Shown: positions 57,801 to 64,000 of the stretch, one piece after another
How the letters are laid out: every line of letters begins with the position of its first letter
Position numbering within the stretch: the first letter of the stretch is position 1
Assembly: GCA_029255685.2 (NCBI GenBank)
Contig: CM055315.2
Span: forward strand, 44,745,705-44,809,704
DNA from: Silene conica
Taxonomy: Eukaryota; Streptophyta; Magnoliopsida; Caryophyllales; Caryophyllaceae
Direction of reading: 5' to 3'
Length of the DNA stretch: 64,000 bases
Position numbers and translations under genes: made by a program
Notes under the pieces: generated by a model
What the model was told of the DNA's origin: nothing
Database searches by the model: none
The model's input: only the letters and a program-made list of their open reading frames with translations

Positions 57801-60800
57801 ATGTGTGTAAGCCATGATCCCTTAAGGCGGCTCTGAGAACCCGTACGAGTCTGTGGACACGAGACTGTACAGTTACTATAAAAATTATGGTTCTTTGACA
57901 TCTGTAGCCAGTTATGAACTCAATAAAATTTGATCACCTCACAAGATTTTTTTATGCAAGTTCAAAACTAAGCAACTAATAAGGACTTATTTAAGTTGTA
58001 AAATCCTTTGATTGTAAACATCCAATACGAATCAACATTGAAGTCAACAGGATTGTGGTGAGCATGGTACCAGATGCATTATCCGTCAAGGTTGTGTATT
58101 ATTGGTATCGGGATGTCACTTGTGTAAGGTAACAGTCCACCATTGTGGCTGTAATTTCAACAACCTATTCTCAAATACCCTAAATTTCACTTCTTAAGAT
58201 TTTAAAATTTGTGTTGATTTTCCTTTTGTAGGCTTGTAGCCTATTTTCTCTTTCTTAGGACCTTCTATCTTTCACAGATACATACATCATTTACAATAAA
58301 ACTTTTTTCCTAAAAATAATGGTAATATATTTGAAGTGGCAGAGAATCGGTATAGTGATGGCAATACTTGGTTATTGCGATGATTTTTTATAGGGCGCTT
58401 TATAACAGGATAGCGTACTGGCAGGGTGGATTTTCATTACATACGTAGCGAGAATTTTCACACCATGACGTGAAGTGGATGAGTGTATAACCAAACAAAA
58501 CAAGCTCCTTGCATTTCTCATCATGGTTCACCTACGACATCTTGGCACCTCCTCCTAAAAAGAAAAGGGCGTAGTACAAAAAACCCCTTCCAAAACTTCT
58601 GTTTAGCATTGTTGCTCTACGAGGCTGATGTTGCGTGTCTTGATTGTGCTTAGGTTATCACATGCTTTTGTAATATTAGATTTATTAATTGAGGACACTT
58701 GGCGGCTGATGCTCTATGGTTTTTTTGTTTGTAAAGTCACTCTTTCAATTTATTGTCCAATTTCTTTTCAGCGTTTCATGCATGGTATTAAATCTCGTTT
58801 GGTGTCAGGGTCTGATCTCAGTCGTTGTGCCACAAATGCTAAATACGGTCGCAGTAAGCTTCATAACATGGCGGCGATGCTTAGTTGCGGCCTAGATTTA
58901 ATACCTTGGTCTCTTGGCATTGTTGTGTTGTGGCCCTTAATTATTACCATGGTCTCATATTCTCGGGAGTAGGTCATCAGTGCCTGAGTAGTCAACTAAA
59001 ATTTAGCGGTTGGATTGTTTTGGTTATGGCATGGTGTCAACGTTTTTGAGATGATTGTATCATTCTCCATTTTATTGTAATTTTGTTGCACAGCCCTTCA
59101 CAAGTGAACTTATTACTGTCCTGCACCTTGAAAGGATGTGTCTTGATTATCTATGAATTTCAGTTTTTTTTCCCTTTTTTTATGTAGGAAAGTAAAGACC
59201 GGTGTTGATCGATTCTCACTTAGACAAGCTGTGATTTTTATCTGTGCAACTAATAGACCAGATGAATTAGATGTAGAATTTGTTCGAGCTGGACGTATAG
59301 ATCGTCGTTTGCACATCGGATTGCCTGATGCAAAGCAGCGGGTGCAGATATTTGGGGTGCACAGTGCAGGAAAACAGCTTGCTGAGGATGTTGACTTTGG
59401 GAAGGTGACTAGCATTCTCAGCTTTCCATTTTAAGTTTCAAATTACACTAACGGAGATGCAGGCCATGTAGCACTTGGTACTGGACGGTGTGCACTGTCA
59501 TGGTTTAGGGTTTTTTGTCTAACACCACCTTTAAAAAACTTTTTCTTCCAAACACCACCTTTAAAAAAATAATTTGTCAAACACCACCTTTAATAATTTT
59601 TTTATTGTCAAACACCACATTTTGGCCAAAGTTTCAGCGTTTGTGATGGGGTGACTTTCAGTCGATGTTTGAGATAGCAAACGAGGTCAGTTTAGAGTGT
59701 TCTTGAACTCGTTGGAAAGGTGGGAGTATAGGCTTTCCAACGGTTGCCAACACGATGGTCAAAAGTGTCATTATGTGGGGTAAATTGATGTGTAAAGTAA
59801 GGATAGTCACATAGGGTTAATGTAAGTTGAAGTAGGATTTTTCGTGGGTCAATTCACTCCCGTTGAACCACCGCTTGCACCAACGACCACCACAGTGAAC
59901 ATAACTGTGACATACCTTGCCCTTCCCTCAACCTACATACCAAATTTCAAACCAAACCAAACATCATAACCCCATTTAAAGACCCTTGAAAACCCCTCTA
60001 ACAACTCGTTGTAAACCCAAATTTCTAGTTATTTCTCTAACCAACCTTACTTTACACATCAATCTACCCCACATAAGGACATCTTTGAGCACCGTGTTGA
60101 CAACCGTTGGAAAGCCTGTACTCCCACCTTTCCAACGAGTTCAAGAACACTCTAAACCGACCTCGTTTGCTATCTCAAACCTCGACTGGAAGTAACCCCA
60201 TCACAAACGCTGAAACTTTGACCAAAATGTGGTGTTTGACAATAAAAAAGTTATTAAAGGTGGTGTTTGGAAGAAAAAAAATTTTAAAGGTGGTGTTAGA
60301 CAAAAAACCCCATGGTTTATGATAGATTGACATCCTGGTTTTTATTCAAAGAACAAGTGTTATGGTGTTTGGTGACCATTTTCTTAACTTTCATCATTTA
60401 GAAAATATAAACATATAACCCCCTGTGGCCCTTCAGCAGATTTTTTTTTCTTTTTTTTCGGTAGACATCATCAGGACTCCTTCACATTAATAATTTACAA
60501 AGGATACTAGGTCCTAGGATATTACAAAAGGGCCCTAGTAAAATCCTACAACGGTGTCCTGATCTGGACCACATTTGATAAAAAAGCATACGAGAGGCAA
60601 CAATACATGAATCCTATAAACTATTTGACTCTACTCTTAGGTGTCATTTGGTTAACCCTTACAAAATGTAGGAATTAAAAAATCCCATAAATTACAAAAT
60701 TGAGGGTTGTTTGGTTGACACCATTTTTGGAAAAATGGAGGAATCTAGAAATTGTTTTCCCAATTCCTCCATACTGAAAATATAGCCGCAAATATTTGAT

Positions 60801-62564
60801 GGCACAGGATGACCAATTGATTCTTCAAAATTTGGCATTGCTTCTCATATTGCTAGATCTCTAATTGCATTTCGTTACAGCTCGTCTTCCGCACGGTTGG
60901 TTATTCTGGGGCAGATATCCGCAACCTTGTTAATGAAGCAGGAATCATGTCTGTAAGTTAATGATCATCTGCTTATTTTGTGCATGGACTGTTCTTATCA
61001 ACGTGTGTACATGATGCTTGCCTAGTCCACGTCCCCAACTAATAAAACCTTGCATAAGTGGGAAATAAACGCACACATATCATCATTGTTATTTTTTCCA
61101 CTGCCTTGATGCTTTAGAGAGTCCGCCACTGCAGTTAAGAGGGGGTTGAAGGTACGTAACGTAACCTTCCCGTGCAATAAACAGATGCCTTAATAAAAGG
61201 TCAAAGTGTTTTAAGAGCCACACTTGGGTCCATTATATCCCAAACCCAAAAGGATTGCAAATTCTTAGTTCCATCAGAAATAGACTAACTTATATTAAGT
61301 AAAATCAGACTGTTGTAAGCAATAGTTGACACATGAAAAAAGGGAGAAATGAAAAAGACAACATTAGTAAGTGGTCCTTGAGTCCATTCCATCCCATTCC
61401 GCTGCCCAATTCTAGCATTATATTACCACACAAGTATTAATTTTTATGACAACATGACTAGTGTTGCATTGGTAGGTGTCAAAATTTGATCGGGAAAGAG
61501 CTTGAGGTAAAATCAATGTTTTATTCAATACAATGAAAGTTGGTGACTAACAGAGCTCCATACCAGAACGAACAGGTGGGGGATGTGATTGAGGAGTGGC
61601 CAACCAAACCCTGAACCATGCATTAGTGAACATGATAACCTTCACATAATATTTCCAAACTAATATGGCAACTTTGTCGGGACTCGGAATATCCATTAAA
61701 GCATAAAGGTAAATAACAAAGAGAGAATATGATTCATTTATTAGTAGAAGTAATGGAATCAAAAGCTGCAAGAATTTCTGCCTGCATAATTCTGTTGATT
61801 CAATATATTTTTGTTTTGTTATAAATTATATCCTTCTTGTCTTTTGCACGTGGACATTATCCAAACCCTTCACCTCTGCTCTCTCCCTCTTCCTCCTCTT
61901 TCCATCTCCATCTCCTTCTCTCTCTCCCTCTCCCTCTCCCTCTGATGGCTAGCCTTGTTACTGATAAAATGGCAACCAGGTAAGGAAAGGGCATTCTAAA
62001 ATTTCTCATCAAGACATTATTGACGTCTTGAACAAGCAATTGCTCGAGGGCATGGGTGTACTGCTTACGGAGGAGGAGCAACAAAAATGTGAAAAAAGTG
62101 TATGTTTTTCACTTTTACCCATGTTGACTAGTCCACAAAATTTTCTATGCTTTTGGCTGATTATTAGGCTGCTAATTTTGTGTAGGTCTCACTTGAAAAG
62201 AAGAGATTGCTAGCTGTTCATGAAGCTGGCCATATTGTGTTAGCCCATTTGTTTCCAAAATTTGATTGGCATGCATTTTCTCAACTTCTGCCTGGAGGCA
62301 AGGTGGGAGTTTTAGTCGTGAAATTGGTACTATCTGTTTATGACTGCATAGCTTCCTTTCTGATATTATATTGATGATATCTGACAGGAAACAGCTATTT
62401 CTGTCTTCTACCCAAGGGAAGGCATGGTTGACCAAGGGTATACAACTTTTGGTTATTTGATGATGCAAATGGTTGTCGCACATGGGGGTCGTTGTGCAGA
62501 ACGTATTGTTTTTGGCGACGATGTTACTGATGGAGGAAAGGATGACCTGGAAAAGATCACCAAG
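48681..62564 (+). CDS. FTSH12: ATP-dependent zinc metalloprotease FTSH12, chloroplastic (14 exons, 3' end outside window)
   Basis: Exons: 48681-48956, 49047-49231, 49322-49554, 51001-51278, 54741-54818, 54917-55159, 55245-55385, 56488-56655, 57588-57700, 59188-59404, 60881-60952, 61980-62099, 62186-62302, 62388-62564. All introns are GT-AG and phases agree, giving 806 codons of about 1000. The ATG follows an in-frame TGA at 48654. Residues: Ser/Asn/Arg-rich transit peptide 1-60; membrane segments about 101-123 and 380-398; Walker A GPPGTGKT 484-491; Walker B FVFIDEID 538-545; second region of homology ATNRPDELD with Arg 605 and 608; zinc site HEAGH 720-724 and probably Asp800. The close match to Arabidopsis FTSH12 is from memory. 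In that plant FTSH12 works with inactive FtsHi proteins and a malate dehydrogenase in an inner-envelope import-motor complex and is essential. Here the metal site is retained, so protease activity is possible. No break was seen. Confidence 0.95.
49555..51000 (+). other. FTSH12 intron 3, containing an RTE LINE fragment
   Basis: 1446 bp; GT-AG borders. The only identifiable content is the LINE at 50090-50837. The remainder is A/T-rich with no gene. Confidence 0.85.
50090..50837 (+). mobile_element. 5'-truncated RTE-type LINE fragment, 19-bp target duplication
   Basis: Encodes a decayed tail of an RTE reverse-transcriptase protein (RMLRWMCGHTRKDRLRNE, then RLRWFGHVRR, then MRFLGLQEG), with stops and frameshifts. 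It ends in a (TTG)n tail typical of this clade. It is flanked by TTTCAATATGTCATAGTGT at 50071-50089 and 50838-50856. Same orientation as FTSH12. Confidence 0.88.
51279..54740 (+). other. FTSH12 intron 4 (3.5 kb), containing a second LINE fragment
   Basis: GT-AG borders. It holds the LINE at 53370-54296 and one open block at about 51961-52104 of unknown nature. A short direct repeat AGACRRTCTCRCRAGAG occurs at about 52622 and 52736. The rest shows no recognisable content. Confidence 0.8.
53370..54296 (+). mobile_element. 5'-truncated RTE-type LINE fragment, older copy
   Basis: Same family as 50090-50837 but longer at the 5' side: DVGHKIKAGWMKWKNATRF and LKGKFYR, then RLRWFGHMRR, GRPKQTWRRVIEHDMRFLGL and a (TTG)n tail. 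Stops interrupt the frame. The imperfect flanks ATTTCCAAGTCATTG (53355-53369) and ATTTCCGAATCATTG (54297-54311) are a probable decayed duplication. Confidence 0.82.
55386..56487 (+). other. FTSH12 intron 7
   Basis: 1102 bp. It includes a T-rich run at about 55452-55476 followed by sequence that could be the 3' end of an antisense retroposon, but I found no duplication. No gene. Confidence 0.7.
56656..57587 (+). other. FTSH12 intron 8
   Basis: 932 bp. It contains a Stowaway-like MITE (57084-57175) and a long T-rich tract (57181-57218). No gene. Confidence 0.75.
57084..57175. mobile_element. Stowaway-like MITE (about 92 bp)
   Basis: The left end CTCTCTGTCCAAGTCATTTG and the right end (reverse complement CCCTCCATCTTAGTCATTTG) form imperfect inverted repeats. 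A TA precedes the left end. This matches the general Stowaway pattern (CTCCCTC-type ends, TA target). The copy is degraded. Confidence 0.6.
57701..59187 (+). other. FTSH12 intron 9
   Basis: 1487 bp; no identifiable gene or element. The open stretch 58628-58972 has no recognisable product and looks fortuitous. Confidence 0.7.
59405..60880 (+). other. FTSH12 intron 10, mostly a foldback element
   Basis: 1476 bp. The Mutator-type element 59508-60310 fills more than half. A T-rich run at about 60440-60460 starts another possible antisense retroposon remnant (unproven). Confidence 0.8.
59508..60310. mobile_element. Mutator-type foldback/MITE element (803 bp)
   Basis: Terminal inverted repeats start GGGTTTTTTGTCTAACACC and extend over much of the element, including repeated 'aacaccaccttta' blocks. 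The flanks are a perfect 9-bp duplication CATGGTTTA (59499-59507 and 60311-60319). No coding capacity. Confidence 0.92.
60953..61979 (+). other. FTSH12 intron 11, ending in a CT-rich tract
   Basis: 1027 bp. A CT-rich microsatellite (about 61868-61943) lies 40-110 bp before the acceptor. The acceptor CAG is followed by GTAAGG, so the exon start itself resembles a donor. No gene. Confidence 0.75.
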
Positions 62565-64000
62565 GTGAGCTTTCTTTATTAATTTATAAACTTAATTTAA
62601 TAGTCCTAGGATATTATCTCTTGAAGGCATATGACTCTCTAATACTTGAAGTTAACTCTTTGATGACTTTGATGATTAGAAGCCTCTTAGAAATTGATAT
62701 CTAACTTTTAATGGAATGTTTTGAATATTTCGTGCATCGTCTCTCTGCTCTTCTCTATGGATTGCAAGTCATTTTCTATTGATTGTCCAAGGTGTTTAGC
62801 AAAAAGAAAAGGCTTTATGCAAAAATACATTAACATCATGAGTGTCATGTATGAAGGAGGTATGAGTATGGACTAGCGTTTGGACAATAGAATAATTCTC
62901 TGTTATGACTAAAATAAATCAAGGCTCTGTCTGTCCCTAGTGCTATTATCTTTGCCAAAGGTATGGACGAACTAACGAATTCAATTCAAGGCAATATAAC
63001 AGGGTGTATTATATTTGTGGATGATATATATGATTGATGAGGCAAAAAAGGTAATGAAAGTAGGTTGTAGTTATGGAGCCATATTTTCGAAGCTTGAAGC
63101 TTTAAGATAAGGATAAGACTGAATATTTGTAAGTGATGTATGGTGGGAACGACTATCTTAGCTGAGAAGGTTGTATAAGGTTTTAACTTTTGTGTGTGTG
63201 TGTGTTTAGGATTTGCTAGCCTGAACGTTGAGGAATTAGATTATGTGACTCATAGAGGATTTGGTTAGTGTATGAGTGCCATAGAGTTTCTATATTATCC
63301 CAGCCCATCGCATATTTTAAATGGTAAATTCTACCATACAATTATTAGGCTTGCACTATTATTGTGCAAGTCTGAGGACATAAAACAATGTAGGTCCAAG
63401 GATGTGACAAAGATGTCTAAACCATGGTAGATGCATTGGCCATACCAAGAAAAAGATTGATTCAAAAATAAGTTAATTGTGGATAAAAAAGTAGTTACTC
63501 CGCACATATGCTTTATGCTCAAATATTAAGAAAACTATATTATAGTATTAAAAGTACAAGTAGATGGAAAGTGTTAGTATCGTGTGTAATTTGTGTTAAA
63601 AAAGTGGGCTTTAATAGTGTTACTAAAGTATTATAGTATTAAAAGTACAACTAAATAAGGAAAGATGCAATGTGGAGTTGAATGGGCCGAAAAGGAATAG
63701 GTGTATTGTGGAGTTGAATGGAGGGAGTATTAGTATAGAAAATAGGACAAGATGAAGGAGAATCACTTTAGGTGATTTGGCGATAGCGAACAAGTGAGTT
63801 ATAGTGAGGACAAGACCAATCATCTTGTTTTATATGATAATTTTGTGATTGAAGAAAATATGGCATTGGAGAGTAAAAAAATAATTTATACAGTGAGTTT
63901 GATTATTTTTGTTGGTTTTGTTGTTTAATTCTGGTAATTCCATAATGTATATTTCTTATACTTTGTTCCTTCACTTAAATTTTTTTCTCACTATCATCGT
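62565..64000 (+). other. FTSH12 intron 14 (continues beyond the window)
   Basis: At least 1436 bp without the next exon. Repeated blocks 'tattatagtattaaaagtac' (63538-63556 and 63630-63649) and 'gtggagttgaatgg' (63671 and 63708) end in GGAGGGAG-TA near 63720-63729, like one end of a Stowaway element; the other end is not clear. Otherwise nothing recognisable. Confidence 0.6.

Noticed and set aside
60640..60730. MITE suggested by 'ggtgtcatttggttaaccc' and 'agggttgtttggttgacacc'
   Set aside because: The two words are not inverted copies when checked base by base, and no target duplication is evident.

Overview
The window is nuclear DNA of a flowering plant, most likely a eudicot with a repeat-rich genome. 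This rests on plant-type Ty3/Gypsy (Tekay-like chromovirus, Tat/Athila) and Ty1/Copia retrotransposons, CACTA, Mutator-like and Stowaway-type DNA elements, RTE-type LINE tails, and an intron-containing nuclear gene for the chloroplast protein FTSH12. The species cannot be named from the sequence; Caryophyllales is only a guess.

About 1-48,000 is almost entirely transposable elements, inserted one inside another. Reading inwards: (i) a Tat/Athila-type LTR, minus strand, ending at 48,029; (ii) a plus-strand Tat/Athila-type element whose 3' LTR ends at 43,094; (iii) a minus-strand Tat/Athila element with its 5' LTR at 30,768-32,320 and a broken gag; (iv) a minus-strand Tekay-like chromovirus, here 'Gypsy-1', with a decayed gag-pol at 1-2,445 and a split 5' LTR ending at 27,997; (v) a CACTA transposon at 3,467-27,336 (3-bp duplication CTT); (vi) a Copia-type element at 3,669-22,407 (GTGTA); (vii) a nearly intact minus-strand Tekay chromovirus, 'Gypsy-2', at 7,591-17,274 (ATTAT). 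Solo LTRs add side branches: 28,308-29,554 (GACAT), 43,463-46,300 (TTAGT) and 46,564-47,566 (CTTCG). A rearranged chromovirus LTR pair lies at 33,698-41,378 (AACTC). Duplication boundaries come from direct reading of both flanks.

From 48,681 to beyond the right edge is the one host gene, FTSH12, an AAA-ATPase/zinc protease homologue of the chloroplast envelope. Fourteen exons (806 codons) are visible, all with GT-AG borders and consistent phase; the final roughly 200 codons lie outside. Its introns hold two 5'-truncated RTE LINEs, a Mutator-type foldback element and Stowaway-like MITEs. The minus-strand LTR (i) ends 651 bp upstream of its start codon.

I found no new multigene system. The most unusual signals are structural. 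A 31-bp tandem array in the solo LTR at 43,463-46,300 has seven units that each fold into a 6-bp hairpin with a constant loop and compensatory or wobble changes that make sense only on the minus (sense) strand. A duplicated hairpin-plus-polypurine module sits at the 3' end of Gypsy-2. Palindromic word arrays recur at a similar place in the U3 region of several Tat/Athila LTRs. Finally, the Copia LTRs look younger than the Gypsy-2 LTRs nested inside them.
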